Assembly (NCBI GenBank): GCA_012274445.1
Contig: JAAROD010000054.1
Coordinates: forward strand, 186,001-250,000
Direction: 5' to 3'
Source of the DNA: Sclerotiophoma versabilis
Lineage: Eukaryota > Ascomycota > Dothideomycetes > Pleosporales > Didymellaceae
Length of the DNA stretch: 64,000 bases
The translations under genes and the position numbers were made by a program. Below the pieces are notes generated by a model. That model saw nothing but the letters and a program-made list of their open reading frames with translations. It had not been told where the DNA came from and made no database searches. Shown here piece after piece: positions 24,012 to 35,603 of the stretch (the first letter of the stretch is position 1; every line of letters begins with the position of its first letter).

Positions 24012-25014
24012 ATGGCGAACGACGAATATGACGTGAGTCCCCTGTGCGACATGTGCGCTGCTGGTAGCCTCTACTGACATGCTGGCCGTAGTTCCTCTTC
24101 AAGGGTACGCCTGTTCTCCACGCCCTCATGTCCGCCCCCGCTAACGCCCAGCAGTGGTCCTCATCGGAGACTCGGGTGTCGGTAAATCCAACCTGCTGAG
24201 CAGGTTCACCCGCAACGAGTTCAACCTCGACTCCAAGTCGACCATCGGCGTCGAGTTCGCCACCCGCTCGATCCAGGTCGACGCCAAGACGATCAAGGCA
24301 CAGATCTGGGACACAGCCGGCCAGGAGCGCTACCGCGCCATCACATCGGCCTACTACCGCGGCGCCGTCGGAGCGCTGCTGGTCTACGACATCAGCAAGC
24401 ACCAGACCTACGAGAACGTCACAAGGTGGCTGAAGGAGCTGCGCGACCATGCCGACTCGAACATTGTCATCATGCTGGTCGGAAACAAGAGCGATTTGAG
24501 GCATCTGCGGGCAGTGCCCACCGAGGAGGCCAAGCAGTTTGCGAGTGCGTCTCCCTGATCGCGACATGCGACTGCATGTGCCGTGTTGTCGACCGCTGCT
24601 GACCACTGTTGTGTAGGCGAGAACAACCTCTCGTTCATCGAGACGTCTGCCTTGGACGCCAGCAACGTCGAGCTTGCTTTCCAGAACATCCTGACAGGTA
24701 CTCGCTTTCCGCACCCCCCAGCATTCTACCACTCCACACGATGGACCTGGCTTGCACGAAGCAATCGGTGGCAGTGTGGCTGTTGGTTGCAGATATGAGC
24801 ACACCGCCACCTGCATCCTCTGCTACCCCTCATGCTGCGCCGCTTCGTAAGGAGCCGAGAAACTGCGCTGACAAGCACACCAGAAATCTACCGCATCGTC
24901 TCCAGCAAGGCGCTCGACCAGGGAGAGGGAGGCCAGAACGTCCTTGGTGGGGAGCGCAAGGTCCTTGAGATCAGCAAGTCGGCCGATGCAGAGCAGAAGA
25001 AGGGATGCTGCTAG
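24012..25014 (+). CDS. YPT31: Rab11-family small GTPase (Ypt31/Ypt32-like)
   Basis: Five exons, 24012-24032, 24092-24104, 24155-24544, 24617-24697 and 24884-25014, give 211 aa. Nucleotide-binding motifs are all present: P-loop GDSGVGKSN, effector-loop TIGVEF, switch II WDTAGQERYR, base-binding GNKSDL and ETSALD. The effector region and the RYRAITSAYYRGAVGALLVY stretch are typical of Rab11. The protein ends in GCC, a double-cysteine geranylgeranylation site. Ypt31/Rab11 proteins drive budding from the trans-Golgi and recycling endosomes to the plasma membrane, and apical growth in hyphae. Exons 1 and 2 are only 21 and 13 nt; the P-loop starts right after them. The last intron (186 nt) is longer than the others (59, 50 and 72 nt). 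The gene is divergent from the chromodomain gene. Confidence 0.95.
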
Positions 25015-25552
25015 ACGAGCGCACACCTGCGCCTCACGACGTACTGCGCACTCAGTTGATGGAGACATGCATTTTGGCGTACGACTGCAGTGCGCACGCT
25101 GAACGACCAGATACGCCTGTCATGTGCAAATGTCCACGAGTCATGTCAAGTTTCACGGCGTCCAGGATGTCTCATTTGGTCGATTACCCTCTTTCAACAT
25201 CTGCTTCCTGTTTCTGCTTCCATTGCAGGCGCTTGGCTGTGCTGGAGGAGCCGGCCTAGAGGCTTGTGTCTTGGTTTCATGCATCTTGAAGGGTCTTTTC
25301 TTTATAGTTGAAGGCGGTAATGTAACTGTGCTGCTGTATGACAATGCAATGCAGCGTATATCCACTTGTCATATCTGTCTATGCGTCTGAATCTGACATG
25401 GACCCAGTTTTCCCTTACTCTCTACTCTAAAATCGTTAGTAACCATGCGCTTCATTGTCGACAAGCTCGACAGATTGTCGTCGTGGACCTGCCATGATGA
25501 GCACATGCATTTCCCCATTTTGTTCCCAAACAATCCCCTACTCAAAATAACC
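25015..25552. other. Convergent 3' intergenic region
   Basis: About 540 bases hold the 3' ends of the Rab11 gene (plus) and the hypothetical gene at 25553 (minus). Short overlapping frames show no domain. T-rich stretches near 25195-25320 are consistent with transcript 3' ends. Confidence 0.5.
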
Positions 25553-26230
25553 TCAAAACTTCCGATACCCCTTTCCCCCACTAACCATATCATTACTGAT
25601 CTTCTGCACTTCCTCACTATTCTTCACCCACGCTGACCTCGCGTCCTCACACCGTTCCGTCCCAAACTTCCTCACACACCACTCCACCACCCTACCCATC
25701 TCCGTCCAAATCCTCTCCAGCAACCGCCTCTCCTCATCCACACCCCCTTTCCTCCTCCTAAACCCCTCCACATCATCCACCAACCTCATCCCAGCCTGCA
25801 CACCGTCCTCCCCATACACAAACACCATGAGATCCACCTTCACATCCTCCCCCCCTCTACACCGCTCAGCAACCTCATCCCCCAACCTCACCCCCTCATC
25901 TCGCTTCTTCGGCTGGAACCCCACACACGCATCCCCCACATCCGAAAGCCAGAGCCGCGCATTCCGGAAATCCCCCTCGCACCGGTGCAGAATAGAGTGG
26001 AGCAGCATGCCCTCCAGCGCGGGCGGGGCTTGCATGTGGCGCACTAGGAAGTGGGCAGAGGGTAGGTCGTGGTTGAGGATGTGCAGGATTGCTTCTAGAG
26101 ATGGGTGTAGGGAGAGGGAGGAGATGGTTGGGGTTAGAGATGGGGTTGCGGGTTTCAATGGAGGTTTTGCCAGACTTGCGGTGTGTAGGAGGGGGGTTGA
26201 TAGAGAGGTGAAAGTAGGCGGGTTTGGCAT
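25553..26230 (-). CDS. Hypothetical protein, 225 aa
   Basis: Single-exon frame of 225 aa starting at the ATG at 26228-26230. The first 40 residues are rich in P, T, S and L. The middle has an alpha-helical look, with the stretches LEAILHILNHDLPSAHFLVR and LLHSILHRCEGDFRNARLW, which resemble a conserved fungal protein of unknown function. There is no signal peptide or membrane span. The plus strand of this locus is strikingly C-rich in codon third positions, and the frame has a coding-like amino acid pattern throughout, which supports a real gene. No function is assigned. A G run lies about 85 bases upstream. Confidence 0.65.
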   Translation of the reverse strand: MPNPPTFTSLSTPLLHTASLAKPPLKPATPSLTPTISSLSLHPSLEAILHILNHDLPSAHFLVRHMQAPPALEGMLLHSILHRCEGDFRNARLWLSDVGDACVGFQPKKRDEGVRLGDEVAERCRGGEDVKVDLMVFVYGEDGVQAGMRLVDDVEGFRRRKGGVDEERRLLERIWTEMGRVVEWCVRKFGTERCEDARSAWVKNSEEVQKISNDMVSGGKGYRKF

Positions 26231-26931
26231 TGTTGCCGTGTGGAGTTTTTGTTGTTTTGTGGATTTTCTTTTTTGGCTTGTTGGGATGGTGAAGCCTGGA
26301 TGATGGTAGGAAAGGGGGGGGGGGGGGGTTTAGCTTGTAGTCGTTGGGGGGTTGTTGTCAATTCGAATTGGATAGATATGATATTGTCAAGGCGCGTAGA
26401 CATGTGACGTTCACGACTTCAAAGCGCTGCGTGTCCGACGTCATGATAGACCCTAGTTTACACTACTACGACCCGCAATCTGGGGTAAGCTAAGAGTAAC
26501 GCCTACACAATTCAAGAACATTGCGAGCACGTGCGTGTGTATTCGAGACTTATAGCAGTAGCAACATTGCGGACAACATTGCGTGTGCTGGTGCTGAAGT
26601 CGTTCTTGGGTTTTGCGCTTGTACAACACCAGGGTAAAAGATGCAGAGGTAGTGCAGATCAATACAGGTCAATTGAAAGTCGTAGCTATCAAAGAGCAAC
26701 ATGCGTTATCTACAAAACAAAGCCGCTTTTCGATCCAATCAGCAAAACACTACTTGTACAGAGGTCGTAGATGCGTAGTCAATCGCATGCAGCCGCCAAA
26801 CGCCGGGAAGTGGGAGGACGTGGTAGTCCATCATCCGAAGCTGTCTCGCAGCTTCAGACAGAAAGTAGGTATGTCGAATCGACAATGGGGTCGTAGGGGT
26901 GGGTTCGGGTAGTGAAAAGAGAGAACGGAGT
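26231..26931. other. Intergenic region with poly-G run
   Basis: About 700 bases between the start of the hypothetical gene (minus) and the stop of the Rcf2-like gene (minus). It contains a 15-nt G run at 26314-26328. Small frames (26613-26912 plus) carry no motif. It should hold the promoter of the upstream-facing hypothetical gene and the 3' UTR of the Rcf2-like gene. Confidence 0.5.
26314..26328. repeat. Poly-G tract (15 nt)
   Basis: About 15 consecutive G on the plus strand, i.e. a C run on the coding strand of the adjacent minus-strand gene, about 85 bases upstream of its ATG. It resembles the two other C/G homopolymers in this window. Confidence 0.85.
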
Positions 26932-27934
26932 TTAAGCCTTAGCGCCGGACTTGTCCTTCTCCTCCTTCTTCTCCTTCTGAGACGCCTCCTGCTTCGCCTT
27001 GTTCTCAGGGTGCTCGCGCTTAGCCTCAATGTGGGCGTTGCGCTCCTTCAAGCGCTCTTCTTCGGCCTCGACCATCTCTGTAATCTCTTGTCAGCAAAGT
27101 CCTCTCACCATTTCCGCGCTGGGAGCGTTGTGCAACGTGACAAAGCACGACTCATCAACACCCTTTTACGAAAGACTGAACGTACCTCTCCACTGGTCCT
27201 CGCCAGCGTATCTCTCGTGGTGGATGCGCTTCTCAATAATGTGCTGATGTGTCGGGTCATTCGGATCCAAAATCTTGATCGTCTCCCACCTGCCCTTCCC
27301 CTTGGCCGCATCGGCGCCCTCAAACGCAAAGCTGGTAAGCAGCGCCGCCAGCGTGCCGCCCTGGGCGTACATACGGGCCTGGACGAGCTTCTGGGAGCCG
27401 CTGAGGTAGGGGTTGCGGTTGACCATTGTCCACGAGCCGGCCATGGAGGCAATCCAGAAGCCGAAGAGAAGCGGGTAACGGTTCTCGGTGGCCCATTCTT
27501 TGGCCCGCTCGAAGGCGGTCTTGTTTTGCTCGAGGAGCGCGGCTCGGTTCCGCTCGCGCTCGATTTCGGCTTTCTTCTCGGGGTTGTTCTCAATGTCGAA
27601 CTGCGCGGAGGCGCGATCGGCGGCGATGACAGCTAGGATGGATTAGTATTGAGCCAGACGTCATTGGCTTGCGCGCTGCTACGTACCAACAAATGTTCCT
27701 GCGGATGTGACGAGGAAAGCGCGGAAGGGCAAGGTGAGGGCTCTGAAGGATGGATATCTTCTGCTCGCGCCAATTACAGCGGCGGCACCGACTGCTGTAC
27801 CGACGAGACCGCCAATGGTTCCGCCCTTGACTGAGGCACTGAGAACCTGTTAGCAGCTTCCCTTCCCGCGGGAACCGCCGCACGCAAACTCACTTGTAAT
27901 GCGCCTGCTCCTGCTCGGGCGTGAGGACCTTCAT
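26932..27934 (-). CDS. RCF2: HIG1-domain respiratory supercomplex factor 2-like protein
   Basis: Four exons, 27934-27894, 27838-27687, 27632-27186 and 27077-26932, give 261 aa with introns of 55, 54 and 108 nt. It starts MKVLTPEQEQAHYN. A glycine-rich membrane segment (GGTIGGLVGTAVGAAAVIGA) and two more hydrophobic stretches follow, then the HIG1-type region with WTMVNRNPYLSGSQKLVQAR and MYAQGGTLAALLTSFAF. The C-terminus is a charged K/E-rich helix (KKEEKDKSGAKA). The order fits fungal Rcf2/Aim38, a mitochondrial inner-membrane protein that associates with cytochrome c oxidase and helps respiratory supercomplexes. The amino-terminal ATG was chosen because it gives a compact first exon, in frame, with a clean GTGAGT donor. 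Divergent DNA lies upstream. Confidence 0.9.
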
Positions 27935-29358
27935 TTTGTGTAACTAAGCGTCTTTGATGTTTTGTAGTCGATCTATGGTTCTCGTCGTTCCACAGGGGAG
28001 ACAGTCGTAGGGTGTGCAGCTCTTGAAAAGGTGGGTGATGTATGATCAAAGACTAGCAGTGGAGAACGGGCACACGCAATGCTTATAAAAAGATAACGCA
28101 ACGCTCTAAACTACACCATGGTGACGTCGCCGACTGTCCGGCAGCTTAGCGCCGCGTGAGGCGTTGCTCTTCGGCAGACCCTGCCACTGCGGCCTCGCTC
28201 CCGAGCGTCTGTCAGGCTGCACATCGAACCACCGCGCCCTGATCGTGTGCGCCAGGTCCTTCGTCCTCCGCTCCGTGCATCCAGATGAGGGCGCTGTGAT
28301 AGTCGCCTCTTCGCTTTGTGCTCCTTGCCACACTGTGTGTCTTCATGTTGGAGCTCCATCTAGCATTGCCATGCGTGACCTCATAAGTCTGCGTCACCGA
28401 ACATTTGAACACACGTGCAAGCAACCACGATTGAAACTTGATCCATCAGTCCTACCGCCGAACAGACCGAACAGTCAACAAGCCCCCAAAAAACTATTTG
28501 TCTCGTGCACCGCAAATTACTCGGATCATGCATTGAAGCCGCTGCGGCATCTCTAGCGTTGCCGCTGGCCGCTCCTCGACCACCAACTCGCACAACTCGG
28601 CCATGTCCGCCACAGCTAGATTTGCTGCTGGATCCCAGACTCTGATGCTTTGCAATCGTCTCTTTACAACCTTGCTTCGCCTCCCCGTCAAATTATCGGC
28701 TTGCAGACGACTTCTTTTTGCTCCTCCGAACATCCCCGAATTGCCACCGATCTCCGACCCTCGCCGCAATGTCGGTCCTCAACACCAGTCACCACCTTTG
28801 CATACATTGCGTACTGCTTGAGCCATCTCCGAAACACGAAACGGACTCATCTTTCTAAATACCGCTTACTGCTGCGAATCCGTTGAGACTCCCTGAAAAT
28901 GTGTCTGGTTACCAAGAGCGCAGGCGTAATTGCACAACTGCTTATATTTTGGAGGAATGTTCACAACTGATTCATACCACCACGTAGACATGTTCCTTTC
29001 GACCAGCACTAATTTTGTAAGAAGGCTAAACATGCACAATGATCCAGCTCCATTCTTCAACCATATCTCCAGCTGATCCTTTTGCTAGTGTGCCAATCAG
29101 CCAACCCAAAAAGAGACCGCTGAGATAAACAAGAAAGGGCATATCGTGATTAGACATATCTCGAGAAGCGATGTTGATCCGCCCAACACTAGGAAATTAG
29201 TTTTTGTCTTATCCCAATCGATTCGACAATTTTTTTTCGACATGAACTGTAACTTGAGAACATCTCTCTACTGAGATCAATAACGGGAACGAGCGCGTTC
29301 GTGGTTGTAATAACCAACATCGTATGTTAGAGCCAGATGTATCTAACGGATATGGCAT
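27935..29358. other. Gene-free region
   Basis: About 1.4 kb between the Rcf2-like start (minus) and the Pumilio stop (minus). Overlapping frames such as 28164-28556 plus and 28494-28769 minus have no family motif. A T run occurs near 29231. It presumably includes the Rcf2 promoter and the Pumilio 3' UTR. Pumilio transcripts often have long 3' UTRs, but nothing here proves it. Confidence 0.5.
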
Positions 29359-31897
29359 TCAACGGAAGGTGCCAGGAAAGTTGGCGGTACGAGCAACGGG
29401 GTTGTTGAAGCGAGTAACCATGCCGGCAGGTGGGCCAGGGCGTGTAGTAACAGCTGGGTTGCAGCACAGCATAGCGACACGCGAGCCATACTTAGAGCCC
29501 CGAAGGGAGACCATATGCTTGCGGATGTGGCTACCGACAATCTCGCGGTGTTGCGCATTGCTGTTGGTCAAGATGTACTGGATGAGGTAGTTTCCGAACT
29601 GATCTCCAGCAACTATGATGAAGTCAGCACCATATCACCAGGCCAGTATGAGCATTGTCACTTACTGTCGATCAAGGGCATGCGGGGACGATCAGGGCGA
29701 CCTTCGCAGACCCGCTCCAAGTACCGGTCCAGGAATTCGGTGTTACCAATCTTCAGGCACTTCTCGATAACCTTAGATGCGTATTGGTCCATACTGTACT
29801 CAGTTGCAAAGCGGAGGATATGGTCGATGGCGCGACTACGATCGGCTGGAGCACCATGCTCGCAGATGTGCTGAATGCACCAGTTGCCGAACTGGCCGTG
29901 AGCGATAACATCGATACTAGCAAGAACTTCGTTGATGCAAGGACGCTGTCATTGATAAGCAAAGTTCGTATGGGTGCACATGATATGTTTAGCGTACCTT
30001 GTCTTCTTCTAGACAATTCTCGAAGATGTTCTGGACGACCAGGCTGCCAGTCTCACCCAAAGCAACTTCATGCCACATGCCTCGGAGTGCTTCATTGACA
30101 TAGCGCATGATTTGAGGCGGAGAATCGCTCCAGCGCAGCTCGAACAATTTCTGCCAAACGTGGCAAGCATAGCGGTGTATCACGGTCTCTGGGATACGGC
30201 GCAGCAACTCGTGGACCATGGTTGCTTTGTACTCTTCCGGAACGCAGTCGAACGCCTTCTGAATAACGTGGCATCCAAAAGCGTCCATACTGAGAGCGAG
30301 CGTATTACCGCGAATTGCTTGAGCAATGGCAATGATCTGGTCGGGCGTGCCATGTTCGAAGCAACGCTGGACCAGGAAGTTTCCGAAGCGGTTGATCATC
30401 AACGAGTAAGCTTGAGCGATGATAGCTTCGACGATCTCATACTTCTGGTCTGGTGTACCGACCTTGAGCTTCTGTTGAAGGAAGATTGAGGCTTGCTGGT
30501 CATTATTGCAGATGATCTTGTCTACGATATACTTCCAGTTGCAACTCATGTTGCGATCCAACAGTCGACGGTAGTTCATTGGCTCAACAGGAGGCATGTA
30601 TTGCGAGCCACCGACCTCACTGGAAACCTGTAGGATTGTTTCAGTAGACATCACGATGATGATTCGTGACCTTACTCACCTGAGAGTTCCACGGTGATGG
30701 GCCCATGCCAGTGGACGCATCAAACTCATTTGCGACAGGAGACAGTCTGCTTCCACCGAGAGTCCCAATTGAGGCAGGGTAGTTCGCAGCTTGCATAGGG
30801 GGCATTCCATACTGGCTGTAAACAGGGTCAAAAGCGGAGTCAGGGCGGCTCGGTGGGTTGTTGAAGCTATTGTTGTAGCCGGCGTTGAAGCCAGGACCAT
30901 TTCCATTACCCATGAAACTTCCCATACCGTTGTTTAGACCACCGCCGCGGAAGCCTTGATCAAGGGGGAAGTGAGTTGGCTCGTTGAGGTAGCTATTGCC
31001 TCGTCGCACCGTGGATTGACCGATAGAAGGTAGGGGCCGGGCTTGGTTCTGGGCTTGATCTTGATACTGAGCTCCAAGGCTGTTGTTCGTGTTATAGGAC
31101 GGGCGAGTTAAACCATTACCCCATCCATCACTGGGTCGAGTCGAAGCATTGAAGTTGTTCTGTAGCTGTGTGAGGGTTTGCTCTGTAACCTCTCCAATAT
31201 GGCCGTAGTCGGCTTCGGACGACTGACTGAGGTGCTCGATTGTGGACCTGGCGACGTGATGACTGTGAGACTCCTGGTTCATGCGGATGATCTCGTCCTT
31301 AGCCGCCTGCAATTCAGTCCTGATCTTCTGAAGTTCCGATGCACTGACAAGAACGGAACGGTCTGATGAGGCTATAACAGGTGGCGTGTTCGCGTACTCC
31401 TCGGTAGCCGGTGTAATTGGAACGGAGCCGCTGGAGGACGACTTGTAAGGGTCGTCGGGCGAAGATCGCTCGTTGAGGCGCTGCAGGAGCGAGTCCATGA
31501 CTGACCTGTCTTGGTAGTGGTCACTCTTGTTCTATAAGTCAGTCAATTTGTTACGATTGCGTCAAGTACGAAGCGATGACCGTGGTTGGGTGGATAGTGA
31601 GAGAACAGGACGACTGACCTTGAAGCCACCGAAGTGCTGCTGCTGCTGCGTCGAAGGCATGGCGGCATTGCTCGTAGTGGAAGTTCCGAGCGGCCGCTTC
31701 AGACCCTGCAGACTGGTTGTCAACGACGGGCCAAAGGAAGGATGAAGACCGAATTGGAAGTAGTTCTGGCTGTTGCCATTGATCTGGCCTAGTACCTCTG
31801 GTGAAGTACCGACTCGCAGGTCTCCAGGAGGTATGTTGAACCGGCTGGGGCCCTTGCGAGGAGTAGGTGAGCCGTCTGAAGTTATGTTGAAGGCCAT
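29359..31897 (-). CDS. Pumilio (PUF) family RNA-binding protein
   Basis: Five exons, 31897-31619, 31531-30680, 30627-29998, 29945-29666 and 29612-29359, give 764 aa; introns are 87, 52, 52 and 53 nt. Residues 1-380 are low-complexity, rich in N, G, S and P, including a coiled stretch (LQKIRTELQAAKDEI). The C-terminal half is a PUF repeat array. Recognisable repeat helices include NFLVQRCFEHG, CHVIQKAFD, SLVVQNIFENC, NWCIQHICEHG, SKVIEKCLKIG and NYLIQYIL. PUF proteins bind UGUA-type sites in mRNA 3' UTRs and lower translation or stability. No RRM is visible, so it is not a Puf1/2 type; it resembles proteins annotated as meiotic coiled-coil protein 2. The ATG at 31895-31897 has a good context (CCATGG) and was preferred to one at 32035. 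Confidence 0.9.
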
Positions 31898-32423
31898 GGT
31901 TGCTGGTGGTGAGGTGCAGGTAGATGAAAGAGATTTGAGAGATGTGTGCGTGGTTCGACGTGAACGGGCAGATGCGAAGATAATATGCAAGACACAGCTG
32001 CTCGATGATACTCCGTTGGCGACGTATATGGCCAAGTAGATGAAGAAGTTGAGAACAAACGTAGGAGATGCAACTAGATTCGCAGCTTGCAGTTAGCGGC
32101 AACGCAGTGGGAAGGACGAAGGGAGTGTGAGCGCAGTGCGAAGAAGTTACACTGCAGTGAAAGGTTGAAGTGGAAGGGAGAGGCGGATTTGTGGGGAAGT
32201 GCGAGGTAACGATGGCTGTTGATGGGTATTAGCGCGTCAGGTGTGATGTAAAAGGAAGTTGCGTCAGCGCTTTCTGCCAACTCGCGGTCACCACTAAGGT
32301 CGAGCTGATTATCAGCCAGTCAAACATGGAGCAATGAGCTTCACCAACGTCTTTGGCCGGTTCAGACGGTGAAAGTGAAGATGAACGGCGCCGGCTGTTG
32401 TCGCCGTTCCATAATTGCCTACT
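31898..32423. other. Pumilio leader and intergenic region
   Basis: About 530 bases between the Pumilio start and the peptidase stop, both on the minus strand. An open frame extends upstream of the Pumilio ATG to 32035, and small overlapping frames are present; none has a motif. It should hold the Pumilio promoter and 5' leader. Confidence 0.5.
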
Positions 32424-35194
32424 TCAAGACACAAAACTAGACGCAGTGACCTGCCACTGCGAATCAAAGAAGCCCAAGGCCAGGGCACCTTCGATGCCCT
32501 TCCACTTCGCCTCTTCGCCTAGTATTACGAAGTCTGGCTGACCAACACCTGTGAGCATGGGCACCAGCCTTGCCGTCTGCCTCAGACCTTCATCGTCAGC
32601 ACCCCAGAGTATCAGTTTGAGCCTTTCGTTTTCCATTGGTTGCAACCACGCTGCGCCACGCGCTTCATCGTACTGTTGCTCTCGCCCGCGATTATCACGC
32701 AAAGAAATCCCCGCTGCAGACGCCTGTATGGGGAAGTCTGGATCAACGCCTGTAAGGACATCACCAGCAACGAGGTGGATAACGTTGCCTGTAAGGTTGG
32801 CGGATGTACTCTTCGTGGCGTTGTTCAAGATAACGGCGTCCGCGTGCAAGTACTGGTGAAGGTTGCGGGACACCTGTAAGGCAATGTGAGAGGTGTTTAC
32901 GGTACCTGGATGATGAATGACAATCGGACCATGGCCGCGCAGGATAGCGGTCATGGATCCCAACTGGCGACCTCGTCTGCCAAGTGAATCATCTGTTGCA
33001 CTTGCAACCTCCATGACCCAAGTGCTGCCAGATAGCCGTGCCCTGACTGGGCTATTTGCAGTAGCAGTCGCAAACTCCAGTGTTTGACCGTCAATCACGA
33101 TCGCATCCTTCCAGAAAGGAGGACCGAACTCGATGGTCAGGACATTCGTGGTCTTCACCGTGCGGCCTCGCACATGCACTCTACCATACTGTCCAGGATC
33201 TTCCAGCTGTGTAACTCTAACTCCGCCCTTGCTGCCCATATCACCAGGGTCACCGACGACGATGTCGAACTCGTTCAACTCACGGGGCAAGTTCTCGGTG
33301 TTCCTACTTTGATTATGGTAGAAACTGATCAGCTCAGGCGTCGTCATGATCCCATCCCACCAATGTTTATGATTGGGTACTTCATTGTAGTCTGAGTATG
33401 CACCTGCAAGTTGGAGTTGTTGAGCCAAGAACCGAGAATGGTACGATGGCACATTGTCGTCTATCTCCCCATGCTGCTGTTGGATAGGGATACCGCGGGC
33501 GTTGGCCATGAGCATCTCGTGTCGGTAGCTGTTCAGTGATGCACTAAGAACCGATGCACGCCTAGGATCAGCCGGCTGCCATAATTCGTAAGGCACGTAC
33601 TTCTGGATGCTTGCATAGCCCGACACAGGGATTGCAGCGAGTACCTTGTCTGGGCGGTGAGTAACCGCATACCACGTGCCCTGACCGCCGTTCGAGTGCC
33701 CAGATACAATCCATCGATCAGTGTCAACACCCGGGCCTGACCAATTGCCATGCTGGATCCAGGAAGGTATGGCATCGATGGCAGCCTCGACGTCGGCAAA
33801 GCCCCAGTTGTGCCAGTCATCTCCGGACCAGGGCGTCACACCCGTTGGAAAGACAGCCCAGGCACAGATTTCGGATACGGGGTCCAACGCTCCGGTCACC
33901 ATAGGATTGTCGGCTTCTAATCCTGCTCCGTGCAAGGCCAGCAACACTGGCAGCTTCGTTTGCCCTTTACGGCAAGTTGCATTCTTCGCAGGCGGTCGGA
34001 GCATAGCGTAAGACATGATACCGCCTGGGTGCATGAACGTAATCTTGTGAGAATCGTAGGCGGATGCATGCTTGAGGTCTTGAGTAACTTCGAGACTCGA
34101 GGATTTGCTGCCGTCAACCACTTTGTATGTGATGTTGTAAGCTATCGACGAAGCGTTGTGGGATGGCAAGGTGATGTTGAAAGCCACAGGCCTGGTCTGA
34201 CCTGCGGCAACGATGATGCTATGAGCATTTTCTGCACGATCGTCGGTCACCTGCTCAGACGCCCGACTATCAGCATCTCGTGCCACCAACATTTGACTAT
34301 CGCCCAACCTCAACAGAGGAAACAAGGTGCTGACATTAGTGCTGACATTCGCAGCATGAATTCCAGTGATTTCAATATCATGTATACCGCTGTTGCGGAG
34401 GTAGACCGAACCATGTGGCATTGCAAGATTGCCGTCGATCACATCGGACATTAGGATGCCAGGCTTCGCTAAATCCAGATTTCCAGACACCTGTTCGACG
34501 CCTAGAACGACGTCTATGGTCGGTTCAAGAATGCCTCCAAAGGCTCTGACATCGCGCACAAGTCGTACATCGATACGGTGGCGTCCTGGGTCAAGGTGCA
34601 ACACGAGGGGGGCGTTGCGGTAGCTGTAGAAATCACCACCGAATGAATGCGTATCGTTGATCCAGAACTCCAAGACGGCATCGGTATGGAAGACAATGTG
34701 TTGGGTCTCATTGCCGCCAACAATCAGCTCTCCACGCGCCCAAGCTTGGTACTGGATAGAAGCCCACCCGTAGACAGTTTTGAGGAAGTCCCAGTCGACA
34801 TTGGAATAGCTAACACTCAGGGATGCATTGGCTGAGGCCACGCTACTGAAGGTCTTCGCGCCTGTGATGTTCCAATGTGCAGTGCCATTGGTAGGTAGAG
34901 AACTCCGGAAAGATGCTTGAGGGTCATAACTCAGGCTCCTGAATCCACCGTCAACTTCAAGAGGATCCGCACCCCAAGTGGCCTCTATCCAGCCATTAGA
35001 TACAAGGTTGTCGCTATGGGAAGCTCTTACGTACCACGTGTGCCTATCTGGAATGGCCCGAGAACTTCCCATGTGCTGTTGAAGGAGAACAGGGTTTCGT
35101 CTTCAGGTAGGGTGGAGGTGGAGCAAGGACATGATGGGCAGAGCTGCAGGAACAGCAGGACCACGGACGACAAGCAATACGGAGGGGCACGCAT
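32424..35194 (-). CDS. Secreted prolyl-oligopeptidase-like alpha/beta hydrolase
   Basis: Two exons, 35194-35035 and 34984-32424, give 906 aa across a 50-nt intron. The protein starts MRAPPYCLSSVVLLFLQLC, a clear signal peptide. The first 350 residues form a beta-rich region with many N-glycosylation sequons (NGT, NAS, NIT, NDT). The hydrolase domain begins near LPVLLALHGAG. Catalytic residues visible: nucleophile serine in GHSNGG, acid in HGEIDDNVP, and histidine in NHKHWWDG. A C-terminal beta-rich extension follows. This is the layout of fungal S9-like peptidases of unknown substrate. Extracellular or vacuolar location follows from the signal peptide. The conserved GTREATWGADPLE stretch spans the splice site, which supports the chosen intron. 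It is divergent from the Sly41-type gene, 409 bases away. Confidence 0.87.
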
Positions 35195-35603
35195 GGTGCA
35201 GGCACTTCAATTCAATACACCGAGTCACGTCCGATCGAGAGATGCAGCATCGGTCTTGTGTGTTGTTGCTGCCTGCAAGACATCACTAAGTTGGTGGCTG
35301 GTGTCTGGCATGATGGTGAACGTACCCCTGCCGCAGCTGGACTAGTAGATCCGAACTCTATTCGGACGCGTTGATGATGCGTCTAGCAACGGTGCGGCTG
35401 AAACTTGTACTCAAGGCCGGAAATCTTTCGCGCAAGCTCCGCAACACCTGACGAATCCTTGGATGCCTGCGATCGGCTGTTGTTGTACGAACAGCACGTC
35501 CTAGGAGCTTGCAAGGAGTGCGCCAGCAGATATCGGACCCTCCGCCGCACCTATGGCCTAATCGTAGAAATTACGATACCTCGATTCCTGCACCTCAGCA
35601 TCA
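35195..35603. promoter_or_regulatory. Divergent promoter, peptidase and Sly41-type gene
   Basis: 409 bases between opposed start codons. The plus-strand side is followed by ATG 35604 in a CA-rich context. No binding site can be named with confidence. Confidence 0.45.

Noticed and set aside
31898..32035. Upstream ATG giving a longer Pumilio protein
   Set aside because: The extension is S/T-rich without domain character; the ATG at 31897 has better context and leads into a typical low-complexity N-terminus.
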